A stretch of 46,036 bases of DNA from an uncultured Bacteroidales bacterium. Lineage in GTDB: Bacteria > Bacteroidota > Bacteroidia > Bacteroidales > FEN-979. The notes below the pieces were generated by a model. It had not been told where the DNA came from. It searched no databases and worked only from the letters and a program-made list of their open reading frames with translations. Shown here piece by piece: positions 37,669-46,036 of the stretch (position 1 is the first letter of the stretch; the number at the start of each line of letters is the position of its first letter). A program made the position numbers and the translations under genes. The DNA lies in assembly GCA_903945175.1 (NCBI GenBank), contig CAJAUM010000081.1:1-46036 (forward strand). Direction: 5' to 3'.

Positions 37669-38487
37669 TTATTTTCTGCCACGGGGTTTTCCACCATCTC
37701 TGGCCGGTCCGCGATCATTTCTGCGATCACCACCGCGATCACCACCACGGTCACCACCACGGTCACCACGGCCACGGTCACGGTCACCTGGTCTGTCACC
37801 GCCACGATGTTGTGAAGGCTTCAGTTTATTTACTGCGGATGCATCAGGAACAAGGTCGGGACGTCCATAAACATCACCTTTACAAATCCATACCTTGATT
37901 CCGATAATTCCATAGGTTGTGTTTGCCTCTGCCGTAGCATAATCAATATCAGCGCGGAATGTATGTAAAGGAATCCGACCCTCCTTGTATTGCTCGCGGC
38001 GGGCCATTTCAGCACCTCCCAAACGACCGGAAATCATGATCTTGATTCCTTCTGCACCGATGCGCATGGCTGAAGCAATGGATGTTTTGATCGCACGACG
38101 GTATGAAATTCGTCCTTCGATCTGACTTGCCACTGTATTGCCTACAATCACTGCGTCGAGCTCCGGACGCTTGATTTCGGAAATATTGATCTGGATCTCC
38201 TTTTTGGTGATCTTTTTCAACTCCTCTTTCAATTTGTCAACTTCCTGTCCGCCCTTCCCGATGATAATACCCGGACGTGCGGTGTGAATGGTAACAGTTA
38301 CCAGCTTCAAGGTACGTTCGATAACGATCTTTGCAATACCAGCCTTAGAAAGCCGGGCATTGAGATACTTACGAATTTTGTCATCCTCGACCAGCTTGGG
38401 CTCAAAATCTTTACCGCCGAACCAGTTTGAATCCCAGCCGCGGATGATGCCTAACCTGTTAGCAATCGGATTGGTCTTTTGTCCCAT
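37669..38487 (-). CDS. rpsC: 30S ribosomal protein S3 with Arg/Gly/Asp repeat tail
   Basis: A 272-aa protein at the mRNA entry channel. The first 225 or so residues are standard S3: KH domain with [20 protein letters not shown] and the C-terminal signature [20 protein letters not shown] and [20 protein letters not shown]. The last 40 or so residues form a disordered tail of Asp-Arg-Gly-Gly units, encoded by near-repeats of 12 bp (37721-37790). The tail is highly charged and makes this S3 about 40 residues longer than that of E. coli. Confidence 0.97.
   Translation of the reverse strand: MGQKTNPIANRLGIIRGWDSNWFGGKDFEPKLVEDDKIRKYLNARLSKAGIAKIVIERTLKLVTVTIHTARPGIIIGKGGQEVDKLKEELKKITKKEIQINISEIKRPELDAVIVGNTVASQIEGRISYRRAIKTSIASAMRIGAEGIKIMISGRLGGAEMARREQYKEGRIPLHTFRADIDYATAEANTTYGIIGIKVWICKGDVYGRPDLVPDASAVNKLKPSQHRGGDRPGDRDRGRGDRGGDRGGDRGGDRRNDRGPARDGGKPRGRK
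37721..37790 (-). repeat. Coding tandem repeats in the rpsC tail
   Basis: Near-identical 12-bp units that read GGT GGT GAC CGT in the coding direction, or a close variant, encode repeated Gly-Gly-Asp-Arg. The copy number of such units can change by slippage. They lie wholly inside rpsC. Confidence 0.7.
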
Positions 38488-38523
38488 TAAAACTTACTTT
38501 TAATTATTGCTTAATACTTTTTG

Positions 38524-38964
38524 TTAATTCTTATTTTCTTCAACTTCTTCTGCTACTTCAACTTCCGGCTTATTCCGGCTGTCGAGCAAAATGGTCACGT
38601 GATTTGAACGTTTGCGTATCCGGTGCGCCCTGCCCTGTGGTGCTGTAAGCAGTCGCTTAAGCTGGCGTCCACTGTCGACAAAAACTTCCTTGACAAAGAG
38701 ATCACTCTCTTCAATCCGCATGCCTTCATTCTTTGCCTGCCAGTTTGCAATGGCGGAGAGTAAAAGTTTGCGTAGGCGCTCTGAAGGCTGCTTGGCATTG
38801 TGTTTCAGAATATGCAATGCCAGTTCAACGCGCTGTCCCCTGATAAGGTCAGCAATCAGACGCATCTTGCGCGGTGATGTCGGGCAATTATTCAGTTTTG
38901 CAAAAGCCACATTCTTCTTAGCCTCTTTGCGGTTTTCGGCTCTGGTGCGGGTTCTAACTCCCAT
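38524..38964 (-). CDS. rplV: 50S ribosomal protein L22
   Basis: A 146-aa protein lining the exit tunnel. Standard parts are KLNNCPTSPRKMRLIADLIR, HNAKQPSERLRKLLLSAIAN and the tunnel hairpin with RLLTAPQGRAHRIRKRSNHV. The C-terminus has an acidic tail (EVEVAEEVEENKN) and the N-terminus a basic extension. Confidence 0.97.
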   Translation of the reverse strand: MGVRTRTRAENRKEAKKNVAFAKLNNCPTSPRKMRLIADLIRGQRVELALHILKHNAKQPSERLRKLLLSAIANWQAKNEGMRIEESDLFVKEVFVDSGRQLKRLLTAPQGRAHRIRKRSNHVTILLDSRNKPEVEVAEEVEENKN

Positions 38965-38983
38965 AGTCTAGCTTATTACGACG

Positions 38984-39262
38984 TTATTTCTTACCTTTAT
39001 CTTTATTACCTGCATGACCACGAAATATCCGGGTCGGGGCAAATTCACCCAATTTATGTCCAACCATGTTCTCCGTAACATATACCGGGATGAACTTGTT
39101 GCCATTATGTACGGCGATGGTTTGACCAACAAAATCGGGAGAGATCATGGAACCACGGGACCAGGTCTTAACGACGGTCTTTTTCTTGGATTCCAGAAGT
39201 TCCATTACCTTCTTTTCAAGTTTGTAGTGGATATACGGACCTTTTTTAAGCGATCGGCTCAT
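38984..39262 (-). CDS. rpsS: 30S ribosomal protein S19
   Basis: A 92-aa head protein near the A site. It begins [19 protein letters not shown] and shows [20 protein letters not shown] and the signature [20 protein letters not shown]. Normal length; 18 bp after rplB. Confidence 0.97.
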   Translation of the reverse strand: MSRSLKKGPYIHYKLEKKVMELLESKKKTVVKTWSRGSMISPDFVGQTIAVHNGNKFIPVYVTENMVGHKLGEFAPTRIFRGHAGNKDKGKK

Positions 39263-39280
39263 AGTTTGATATATTATCGA

Positions 39281-40105
39281 TTACTTCTTCCTACGTTCAA
39301 TGATGTACTTATTCGACTGGTTTTTGCGGGCACGTGTTTTATAGCCCTTTGAAGGAACACCCTTGCGCGAACGTGGCTGTCCGCCGGATGCTTTTCCTTC
39401 TCCCCCACCCATCGGATGGTCGACCGGGTTCATGGTGACACCGCGGTTTCTCGGCCTGCGGCCCAACCAACGGGTACGTCCTGCTTTACCATACGACTCG
39501 AGGCTGTGGTCAATGTTTGACACCATGCCAATGGTAGCCTTGCATGTTTGAAGAATCATACGGGTTTCCCCAGAAGGCATCTTCAGGATGGCAAACTTCC
39601 CGTCGCGCGACATCAGCTGGGCGTGCGCTCCGGCACTGCGTACCATCTTCGCACCCTGACCAGGCCGCAATTCAACATTGTGTATGACCGTACCAAAAGG
39701 CACTTCACTGAGATACAGTGTATTCCCGATTTCAGGAGGAACCCCTTTACCGGCGAGAATCGTCTGACCTACCTTTAATCCGTGAGGAGCAACGATGTAC
39801 CTCTTCTCACCATCTTTGTATACAACCAAAGCAATACGTGATGTCCTGTTGGGATCGTATTCAATGGTCTTTACCACAGCCGGGATATCTTCTTTGTCCC
39901 GCTTGAAGTCGATGATTCTGTACATCTGTTTGTGACCACCGCCAAGATAACGCATGGTCATTCTTCCTTCATTGTTTCTTCCACCGGATCTCTTCGACGG
40001 AGCCAGCAGGCTCTTCTCAGGAACATCAGCAGTGATTTCATCATAGGTACTGATGACTTTGAACCGCTGACCGGGTGTTGTCGGTTTGTATTTCTTAAGC
40101 GCCAT
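39281..40105 (-). CDS. rplB: 50S ribosomal protein L2
   Basis: A 274-aa core protein of the large subunit needed for subunit joining and peptidyl-transfer. The RNA-binding domain shows [20 protein letters not shown], and the catalytic-centre loop shows [18 protein letters not shown] with the conserved His. Four bases after rplW. Confidence 0.97.
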   Translation of the reverse strand: MALKKYKPTTPGQRFKVISTYDEITADVPEKSLLAPSKRSGGRNNEGRMTMRYLGGGHKQMYRIIDFKRDKEDIPAVVKTIEYDPNRTSRIALVVYKDGEKRYIVAPHGLKVGQTILAGKGVPPEIGNTLYLSEVPFGTVIHNVELRPGQGAKMVRSAGAHAQLMSRDGKFAILKMPSGETRMILQTCKATIGMVSNIDHSLESYGKAGRTRWLGRRPRNRGVTMNPVDHPMGGGEGKASGGQPRSRKGVPSKGYKTRARKNQSNKYIIERRKK

Positions 40106-40109
40106 TTAT

Positions 40110-40400
40110 TTAAATATTGCTGTAAAAATCAATAGTTTCACCTTTGGCCAATGTTACGATGGCCTTCTTATACGTACTTGTCCTTCCCGAAATGACGCCA
40201 CTTTTTGTAAAGCGGGTCTTATTTTTACCAGAAAACACCATGGTATTGACCGAAGTAACATCTACTCCATAAAGATCTTTGATGGCCTTCATGATCTGTA
40301 GTTTGTTCGCATTCCGGTCAACCATGAACCCGTACCTGTTGAGCTTCTCGCCCAACTGCGTCATCTTCTCGGTTATGATCGGTTTTAAAATAACTGTCAT
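40110..40400 (-). CDS. rplW: 50S ribosomal protein L23
   Basis: A 96-aa exit-tunnel protein that docks trigger factor and SRP. It shows LKPIITEKMTQLGEKLNRYG, KLQIMKAIKDLYGVDVTSVN and a basic loop GKNKTRFTKSGVISGRTSTY. Typical short bacterial form. Confidence 0.96.
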   Translation of the reverse strand: MTVILKPIITEKMTQLGEKLNRYGFMVDRNANKLQIMKAIKDLYGVDVTSVNTMVFSGKNKTRFTKSGVISGRTSTYKKAIVTLAKGETIDFYSNI

Positions 40401-40421
40401 TGTCGTATCGAATTAATCGGT

Positions 40422-41051
40422 TTAATTCTGATGGATTTTTTCAATTTCCTTAATTGAACCCGCTGTGATGAGTAGTTGTGTTGCATCAAGGATCTCATAG
40501 GTATTGAGATCAGCTGCATTGATCACTTTAACTCTTTTCAGATTGCGGGCCGACAAGAAAACATTCTCTTCTGCTTTTGCTACAACCAGCAGGGTCTTTT
40601 TTCCCGTCAGCTGGAAATTCTTCAGAAGCTCAGTAAAATTCTTGGTCTTTGGGTTTTCGAAGGTAAAATCTTCCAAAATGGTAAGATTATTATCCTTCAC
40701 TTTATAACTCAAAGCCGACATACGAGCCAATCTTTTCAACTTCTTGTTGAGTTTGAAGCTGTAATCGCGGGGATGAGGTCCGAATACCCGGGCACCACCA
40801 CGGAACAGCGGGCTCTTGATGCTTCCTTTACGGGAACCACCGGTACCTTTCTGCTTGTGAAGTTTCCTGGTACTTCCAGAAATCGTCGACTTCTCCAGTG
40901 TGTCATGTGTTCCCTGGCGATGATTGGCCATGAATTGCTTCACATCCAGGTAAATGGCATGATCATTGGGTTCAATCCCGAAGATCGAATCGTCCAGTAC
41001 CGCCATATTCGCGGTCACTGTGCCTTTTATATTATATATTGCTACTTCCAT
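40422..41051 (-). CDS. rplD: 50S ribosomal protein L4
   Basis: A 209-aa tunnel protein. The long basic loop is [20 protein letters not shown] followed by [20 protein letters not shown]. In E. coli L4 represses the S10 operon through the rpsJ leader; here rpsJ has only an 8-bp gap to fusA, so that leader is absent. Its start overlaps the rplC stop by 10 bp. Confidence 0.97.
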   Translation of the reverse strand: MEVAIYNIKGTVTANMAVLDDSIFGIEPNDHAIYLDVKQFMANHRQGTHDTLEKSTISGSTRKLHKQKGTGGSRKGSIKSPLFRGGARVFGPHPRDYSFKLNKKLKRLARMSALSYKVKDNNLTILEDFTFENPKTKNFTELLKNFQLTGKKTLLVVAKAEENVFLSARNLKRVKVINAADLNTYEILDATQLLITAGSIKEIEKIHQN

Positions 41052-41671
41052 CGCTCAATCATTACATATGAACCATTGTGTCCCGGGACTGCACCTTTAA
41101 CTAAAATAAGGTTCCTCTCGAGGATAATCTTTAATACCTGAAGGTTAACCACCTTTATACGATCACCACCCATGCGGCCTGCCATGCGGATACCCTTCAT
41201 AACTCTTGAAGGCCATGAAGATGCGCCAACGGAACCGGGAGCCCTGAGGCGATTGTGCTGTCCATGGGTTGCTCCACCTACACCGGCAAAATGGTGACGT
41301 TTTACAACACCCTGGAAACCTTTACCTTTGGATATCCCAACCACATCAATAAACTCACCTTCGATGAAAATGTCAACCTGAAGGACATCTCCAAACTGTT
41401 TCTGATGGCCGGGTTCAAAACGGGTAAATTCAGCCAACACCTTTTTAGGGGTAATCCCAGCTTTGGCAAAATGACCCATCGCGGCTTTGGTCGTATGCTT
41501 CTCTTTCTTTTCATCGAAAGCAAGTTGGATGGCTTCGTATCCGTCCTTTTCTTTCACCCGGACTTGTGTAACTACACAAGGACCAGCCTCGATCACGGTG
41601 CAGGGGATGTTCTTCCCATTTGCATCGTAGATACTGGTCATCCCGATTTTTTTACCAATTAGTCCAGACAT
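41042..41671 (-). CDS. rplC: 50S ribosomal protein L3
   Basis: A 209-aa protein whose central loop reaches the peptidyl-transferase centre. It begins [20 protein letters not shown] and shows the signature [20 protein letters not shown] and the loop [20 protein letters not shown]. The 3' end overlaps the rplD start (41042-41051). Confidence 0.97.
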   Translation of the reverse strand: MSGLIGKKIGMTSIYDANGKNIPCTVIEAGPCVVTQVRVKEKDGYEAIQLAFDEKKEKHTTKAAMGHFAKAGITPKKVLAEFTRFEPGHQKQFGDVLQVDIFIEGEFIDVVGISKGKGFQGVVKRHHFAGVGGATHGQHNRLRAPGSVGASSWPSRVMKGIRMAGRMGGDRIKVVNLQVLKIILERNLILVKGAVPGHNGSYVMIERWK

Positions 41672-41717
41672 TTCTTACGTTTCTTGCGTTTTTAACTCTA
41701 CTTGTCTATCTTACAAA

Positions 41718-42023
41718 TCAAACCTTGATTTCAACTTCCACGCCACTGGGCAATTCGAGTTTCATCAGTGCATCAATGGTTTTCGACGTGGTACTGTAAA
41801 TGTCGAGTAACCTTTTGTAGGTGCAAAGCTGAAACTGCTCACGTGACTTTTTGTTCACGAAGGTTGCACGCAGCACAGTGAAGATCTTTTTATCCGTAGG
41901 CAAAGGAATAGGACCGCTGACAACAGCACCCGTAGCCTTTACGGTTTTTACGATCTTTTCGGCTGATTTATCAACCAGGTTATAATCGTAAGACTTCAGT
42001 TTAATTCTAATTCTCTGGCTCAT
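41718..42023 (-). CDS. rpsJ: 30S ribosomal protein S10
   Basis: A 101-aa head protein that also binds NusB in transcription antitermination. It shows [40 protein letters not shown] and the C-terminal [11 protein letters not shown]. Its start is eight bases from the fusA stop, so the S10 operon is fused to the str operon. Confidence 0.97.
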   Translation of the reverse strand: MSQRIRIKLKSYDYNLVDKSAEKIVKTVKATGAVVSGPIPLPTDKKIFTVLRATFVNKKSREQFQLCTYKRLLDIYSTTSKTIDALMKLELPSGVEVEIKV

Positions 42024-42031
42024 ATAAAAAA

Positions 42032-44137
42032 TTAATAAGCGGGAACATATCCCCTGATTTTATATAATACTTCGTCCTGTATCTCCTTTGGAGTATTATC
42101 ATATTTAAGAAATTCCAGCATTTCAGTTGCTCTGCCGGAAGAAAGACTGCGTAATTTCGTAACGTAACCAAACATTTCAGCCAAGGGTACACGGCCACGG
42201 ATAACCTGGTTGCCGATGCGTGCCTCCACTGCTTCCACATGACCGCGGCGTTTGGTAATATCACCGGTTACCTCCCCCATATATTCGCTCGGGGTGATAA
42301 TCTCAAATTTCATAATGGGTTCCATGATCACAGCTTTGGCTTTTCTGCTTGCCTCTTTGAAGGCAATTCCGGCTGCCACCTGGAATGAGAGTGCATCAGA
42401 ATCAACACTATGGTATGAACCATCGATCAGGCGTACCTTCACACTTTCCATGGGGAATCCGACGATCGGACCATTGGTCATGGCGGCTTTCAAACCCTTT
42501 TCAATGGCAGGAATAAATTCCCTTGGGATATTGCCGCCTTTGATCTCATTGATAAACTGAAGTCCTTTAAATCCTGCGTCGGCCGGACCAACCTCAATGA
42601 CCAGATCGGCAAACCTGCCTTTACCACCTGTTTGTTTTTTGTAAACTTCGTGGTGCATCACGGTGTTGATGATGGCTTCTTTATAAGCAACCTGTGGATT
42701 ACCGCGGTTAACGTCGATATTGAATTCGCGGCGCATCCGGTCGGCAATGATATCGAGGTGTAATTCACCCATCCCGCTGATCAGGGTCTGACCTGTTTCG
42801 TCATCAACCTTAACCTGGAAGGTAGGATCCTCTTCCGCAAGCTTTTGTAAGGCAATCGCAAGCTTTTCAAGATCATCCTGCGTTTTGGGCTCAATGGCCA
42901 TGTTGATTACTGGTTCAGGAAAAACCATGGTTTCGAGTACCAGCGGATGCTTGATGTCGCACAAGGTATCACCTGTGCGGATATCTTTAAACCCGACGGC
43001 TGCCGCAATTTCACCTGCTTCAACGTGCTTGAGCGGGTTTTGTTTGTTTGCATGCATCAGCATGATACGCAGCAAGCGCTCTTTTTTGTCGGTACGGGTA
43101 TTCAGCACCACATCACCGGCTTCGAGTTGCCCTGAATAGACGCGGAAGAAGGCAATCCGTCCAACGAATGGATCAGTTGCAATCTTGAATGCATAGGCCG
43201 TAAATGGCTCATTCGGGTCAGGGTGACGGGCCTCTTCCTTTTCAGTGAACGGATTCATGCCCATCACAGCGGGCATATCGTAAGGAGAGGGAAGAAATTT
43301 AATTACGGCGTCAATGAGTAATTGAACGCCTTTATTTTTAAATGAGGCTCCGCAAAGAACCGGGGTAATTTTTCCGGCGATCGTAGCCTTGCGAATCTCT
43401 GCAATAATATCGTCTTCAGTTATTGAATTGTGGTCATCCATGAATTTATGAAGCAGATCATCGCTCTCTTCAGCAGCCCCTTCAATCAGTTTCAAACGAT
43501 ATACATGGGCCATCTCTTTCATATCCAGGGGCATCGGGATCTCAAAATATTCTCTCCCCAGGGATGATTCATCCCATCCATAAGCCTTGTTTGAAATCAG
43601 GTCAATAATGCCTGAAAATTCCTCCTCAGCTCCGATAGGAAGTTGTACGACAATTGGATTTGCTCCGAGTTTCTCACGAATATCCTCAACCACATTTAAA
43701 AAATCTGCGCCGGTGCGATCCATTTTATTGACATAGCATAAACGCGGAACGTGGTATTTATTGGCTTGTCTCCATACTGTTTCTGACTGGGGCTCAACCC
43801 CTCCAACAGCACAGAAAATAGCCACCGCACCATCCAGAACACGGAGGGAACGTTCTACTTCAACTGTAAAATCAACATGACCCGGTGTATCAATGAGGTT
43901 GATACGGTAGCTGTCATTCTGGAAATTCCAGTAAACAGTTGTTGCAGCAGAGGTAATGGTAATTCCGCGTTCCTGCTCCTGCACCATCCAATCCATGGTG
44001 GCTGTACCATCATGAACCTCACCGAGTTTATAGTTAATGCCGGTATAATACAGGATACGCTCAGTCGTCGTGGTTTTACCCGCGTCGATGTGCGCCATAA
44101 TGCCAATGTTCCTTGTATTTTCCAGCTTTCCTGTCAT
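42032..44137 (-). CDS. fusA: Elongation factor G
   Basis: A 701-aa GTPase that moves tRNAs and mRNA through the ribosome. GTPase motifs: [19 protein letters not shown] (G1), [12 protein letters not shown] (G2), DTPGHVDF (G3) and NKMD (G4). Domain II is seen around [20 protein letters not shown], and domain IV around [12 protein letters not shown] to [20 protein letters not shown]. It starts five bases after rpsG. No tuf gene follows, unlike in E. coli. Its position in the str operon points to the main translocase rather than the EF-G2 paralogue. Confidence 0.97.
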   Translation of the reverse strand: MTGKLENTRNIGIMAHIDAGKTTTTERILYYTGINYKLGEVHDGTATMDWMVQEQERGITITSAATTVYWNFQNDSYRINLIDTPGHVDFTVEVERSLRVLDGAVAIFCAVGGVEPQSETVWRQANKYHVPRLCYVNKMDRTGADFLNVVEDIREKLGANPIVVQLPIGAEEEFSGIIDLISNKAYGWDESSLGREYFEIPMPLDMKEMAHVYRLKLIEGAAEESDDLLHKFMDDHNSITEDDIIAEIRKATIAGKITPVLCGASFKNKGVQLLIDAVIKFLPSPYDMPAVMGMNPFTEKEEARHPDPNEPFTAYAFKIATDPFVGRIAFFRVYSGQLEAGDVVLNTRTDKKERLLRIMLMHANKQNPLKHVEAGEIAAAVGFKDIRTGDTLCDIKHPLVLETMVFPEPVINMAIEPKTQDDLEKLAIALQKLAEEDPTFQVKVDDETGQTLISGMGELHLDIIADRMRREFNIDVNRGNPQVAYKEAIINTVMHHEVYKKQTGGKGRFADLVIEVGPADAGFKGLQFINEIKGGNIPREFIPAIEKGLKAAMTNGPIVGFPMESVKVRLIDGSYHSVDSDALSFQVAAGIAFKEASRKAKAVIMEPIMKFEIITPSEYMGEVTGDITKRRGHVEAVEARIGNQVIRGRVPLAEMFGYVTKLRSLSSGRATEMLEFLKYDNTPKEIQDEVLYKIRGYVPAY

Positions 44138-44141
44138 GGTA

Positions 44142-44609
44142 CTAAAAACGGAAATGAGAAAAAGCCTTGTTGGCTTCAGCCATTCTGTGTGTATCTTCTT
44201 TGCGTTTAAAGGCAGCGCCTTCTTCTTTGTAAGCAGCTACGATTTCGGCAGCCAGTTTCTGGCCAAAACTTTTTTCGTGACGCTTGCGTGCGTAATTGAC
44301 CAGTGATTTCATACCAATGGAACTTTTACGACCCGGGCGGATTTCCGAAGGAATCTGAAATGTGGCTCCACCGATACGACGGCTTCTTACCTCAACCGAA
44401 GGAGTAACATTTGCAAGTGCCTTCTTAAATACCTCGAGGCCATCTTCCTTTGTCTTATCACTGACAATTTCGATGGCTTCATAAAAGACTTCGTATGCAA
44501 TATTTTTCTTTCCTGCCATCATGACATTGTTCACAAATTTTGTGACCAGGGTATCGCTGAATTTTGGATCAGGGAGAAGGGGTCTTTTCTTTGGTTTTGC
44601 TTTTCTCAT
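44142..44609 (-). CDS. rpsG: 30S ribosomal protein S7
   Basis: A 155-aa primary 16S rRNA-binding protein that builds the head and lines the E site. It begins [20 protein letters not shown] and shows [20 protein letters not shown] and [20 protein letters not shown]. In E. coli S7 represses the str operon at the rpsL-rpsG gap; here that gap is only 12 bp. Confidence 0.97.
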   Translation of the reverse strand: MRKAKPKKRPLLPDPKFSDTLVTKFVNNVMMAGKKNIAYEVFYEAIEIVSDKTKEDGLEVFKKALANVTPSVEVRSRRIGGATFQIPSEIRPGRKSSIGMKSLVNYARKRHEKSFGQKLAAEIVAAYKEEGAAFKRKEDTHRMAEANKAFSHFRF

Positions 44610-44621
44610 GGTATTCTGAAA

Positions 44622-45005
44622 TTATGCTTTCTTTTCTTTGGGACGTTTGGCGCCATATTTACTTCTGCGTTGCTTGCGACCTTCCACACCGGAAGTATCG
44701 AGGGCGCCGCGGATGATATGATAACGCACACCGGGGAGGTCTTTCACACGACCGCCGCGGATCATTACAATGGAGTGTTCCTGCAGATTGTGGCCCTCGC
44801 CCGGTATATAGGCATTCACCTCTTTACCGTTGGTGAGGCGAACCCTGGCAACCTTGCGCATGGCCGAATTTGGCTTTTTTGGTGTCGTGGTATAAACACG
44901 CACGCAAACGCCGCGGCGCTGCGGACAGGAATCCAAAGCAGGAGATTTACTCTTATCTACTAATTTTTTTCTTCCTTTACGAACCAGTTGCGAAATCGTA
45001 GGCAT
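44622..45005 (-). CDS. rpsL: 30S ribosomal protein S12
   Basis: A 127-aa decoding-centre protein and first gene of the superoperon. The decoding loops [18 protein letters not shown] (with Lys at the site called 42/43) and [13 protein letters not shown] (with the Lys at site 87/88) carry the streptomycin-sensitive residues. The Asp in RVKDLPG is the site of beta-methylthiolation in many bacteria. It is preceded by a long leader with two promoter-like elements and no Shine-Dalgarno sequence. Confidence 0.97.
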   Translation of the reverse strand: MPTISQLVRKGRKKLVDKSKSPALDSCPQRRGVCVRVYTTTPKKPNSAMRKVARVRLTNGKEVNAYIPGEGHNLQEHSIVMIRGGRVKDLPGVRYHIIRGALDTSGVEGRKQRRSKYGAKRPKEKKA

Positions 45006-45056
45006 ATCAATGGTTTTATAAAACTTTATTACAAAATTTCCCTAAAAACGGGAGTG

Positions 45057-45086
45057 CAAAAGTACAAATTAATTTTACACTACCAA
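45057..45086 (-). promoter_or_regulatory. Proximal promoter of rpsL (P2)
   Basis: The minus strand has TACTTTTG at 45057-45064 (consensus TAnnTTTG) and TTG at 45084-45086, exactly 19 bp apart, as in the Bacteroidetes sigma-ABfr promoter. It gives a leader of about 45 nt to the rpsL start. Confidence 0.65.
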
Positions 45087-45299
45087 CATTTAAGATAAAA
45101 ACTTTAAAGTACGCTTGCCGGGAATGGTCCCTGAATTAGTGGACCGGAAATATTAAGGAAGGGATGAGTTTCGCGAGACTTTCTACCGCAATCATCGTTC
45201 TGGCTGCGATTGAAACCTATAGTTGTCTCACTTTATCAGGTTTCCTTGCCGTTTCCGGCTTGTAATTCAATCGAAAACATAATATGGTTTTCGAGGGTG

Positions 45300-45329
45300 C
45301 AAAGGTATTCATTATTTCGACCCTTGCAA
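45300..45329 (-). promoter_or_regulatory. Distal promoter of rpsL (P1)
   Basis: The minus strand has TACCTTTG at 45300-45307 and TTG at 45327-45329, again with 19 bp between. It would start transcription near 45293 and include the structured leader. It lies 27 bp after the end of the preceding gene. Confidence 0.65.
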
Positions 45330-45356
45330 GAAAAAAGTGAAAAAAAGGTGAAAAAA

Positions 45357-46036
45357 TTATTTATTCCTGATAATCATCACCGTTCCGTCCCTGTCGGGAA
45401 GTAAAACCAGGCTCTCCGGAATGGTTTTCATGAATTCATTTACCGCCTTCATGACTCCGGGCCATTTATAATTGTAGTCGTGAACGATGATTACGCCACC
45501 CGGAGATAACTTCGGATAGAAGTACTCCAGTCCTGCCTTGGTGGGGTTGTACAGGTCTGCATCCATATTGACCAGGGCCACCTGCCCACGGAAATCTTTT
45601 GCGCTCGCGGGAAAACATCCCTGGTGTATAATAATATGGTGGTTACCGTCAATTTTTTTCAGCACCCGGGAGACACTTGTGTCAGCAAAATGATTCGGAG
45701 TATAGGATGCAGCTTCACCGGTTTCACCCTGCAGGTCGCCAGCCGGAAAACCTGTGAAGGTATCGAACAGGTGAAACGGACGATCCGGCGCCATCCGGTG
45801 AAGGATGGCCGCGCTTTCTCCCCTATATACCCCGAGTTCGGCAAAAACACCGGGGACATCTTCCCTGGTCAGCCGGTCAACCTGGAACCACCAGGTAAAG
45901 AAACGCACCTTGTCGGGATATCCCCGTTCAAGCGTTCTAAGTCTGGAAGAGATTCTCTTGTTTTTGACAGCATCCTGCCACTGAGCGGGCAGATGGTCAC
46001 GAACTACAAACACAATCCACAGGTACCTTATAAACA
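45357..46036 (-). CDS. TylF/MycF-type SAM-dependent methyltransferase, partial
   Basis: The frame is open to the right window edge, so the 5' end is missing. A GTG at 46013 is in frame but the reading continues upstream as FIRYLWIVFVVRD, and a normal start is expected beyond the window. At least 218 residues are seen. The SAM-binding loop is FAELGVYRGESAAIL, followed by FHLFDTFTGFPAGD, and the metal or substrate site is VNMDADLYNPTKAGLEYF with GGVIIVHDYNYKWPGV. The TylF family O-methylates sugars, including deoxysugars of macrolides and polysaccharides. Its substrate here is unknown; no other biosynthetic genes are in view. It is transcribed towards rpsL but is probably a separate unit. Confidence 0.8.
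   Translation of the reverse strand, partial: FIRYLWIVFVVRDHLPAQWQDAVKNKRISSRLRTLERGYPDKVRFFTWWFQVDRLTREDVPGVFAELGVYRGESAAILHRMAPDRPFHLFDTFTGFPAGDLQGETGEAASYTPNHFADTSVSRVLKKIDGNHHIIIHQGCFPASAKDFRGQVALVNMDADLYNPTKAGLEYFYPKLSPGGVIIVHDYNYKWPGVMKAVNEFMKTIPESLVLLPDRDGTVMIIRNK

Larger units (their letters stand above)
45006..45356 (-). promoter_or_regulatory. Structured leader of the ribosomal superoperon
   Basis: This 351-bp gap between the methyltransferase and rpsL contains two promoter-like elements (listed separately) and, between them, at least four inverted repeats: TCGAAAAC/GTTTTCGA (45271-45294, loop 8 nt), GCCG/CGGC with a GAAA tetraloop (minus strand, 45248-45259), GAAACCT/AGGTTTC (45212-45218 with 45238-45244) and GGTCC/GGACC (45126-45130 with 45141-45145). 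The first begins almost exactly at the predicted start of the upstream transcript. Such a 288-nt leader could bind a ribosomal protein or control elongation. No reading frame in it looks like a gene. Confidence 0.55.

Noticed and set aside
37721-37790. Short regular repeats considered as a CRISPR-like or intergenic repeat array.
   Set aside because: They are in frame inside rpsC and encode the Gly-Gly-Asp-Arg tail; there are no spacers.
41042-41051. The rplC-rplD overlap considered as a sign of a frameshift or sequencing error.
   Set aside because: Both proteins are full length with normal ends, and a 10-bp overlap is acceptable for coupled genes.

Overview
The window is chromosomal DNA of a Bacteroidetes bacterium, most likely a free-living or anaerobic member near the Bacteroidales. 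The evidence is the gene order rpsL-rpsG-fusA-rpsJ without a tuf gene, eno directly after rplQ, start codons without Shine-Dalgarno sequences, promoter-like TAnnTTTG boxes, a 38-aa zinc-free L36, and typical Bacteroidetes families (BT4734-like primase/DUF3987 protein, lipoproteins, SPOR beta-barrel protein). No species can be named from the sequence alone.

Region 1 (1-5500) is the right part of an integrative mobile element. A tyrosine integrase (4136-5353) lies just beyond the 3' end of a tRNA-Gly(CCC) gene (5498-5570), the usual target arrangement. Behind it, on the same strand, come an unrecognised 288-aa protein, a small helix-turn-helix protein preceded by a near-perfect palindrome, and a 747-aa protein with an archaeo-eukaryotic-type primase domain and a DUF3987 ATPase-like domain. 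A 591-bp gene-free stretch follows. It holds two facing sets of three 9-bp repeats (520-589) and a strong terminator hairpin (402-432). I read this as a possible replication or transfer origin. The far end of the element lies outside the window.

Region 2 (5587-25331) is ordinary chromosomal housekeeping and accessory genes in mixed orientation: a CoA-acylating aldehyde dehydrogenase with a Cys-rich tail, an ABC-F ATPase, an isoprenylcysteine-methyltransferase-like membrane protein, a soluble PAS/GAF hybrid histidine kinase, an S9 peptidase lipoprotein, a sirtuin, a polyprenyl-phosphate sugar transferase, a lipoprotein, a Gfo/Idh/MocA oxidoreductase, a protein-isoaspartate methyltransferase, a CcmF-like haem lyase, methylthioadenosine phosphorylase, a TPR protein and a SPOR-domain beta-barrel protein.

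Region 3 (25430-45356) is the str-S10-spc-alpha ribosomal superoperon, read on the minus strand from rpsL to rplQ: 30 ribosomal proteins plus EF-G, SecY, methionine aminopeptidase, IF-1 and RpoA. A terminator follows rplQ, then comes eno with its own terminator. A 351-bp leader upstream of rpsL carries two promoter-like elements and several hairpins. A partial TylF-type methyltransferase gene runs off the right edge.
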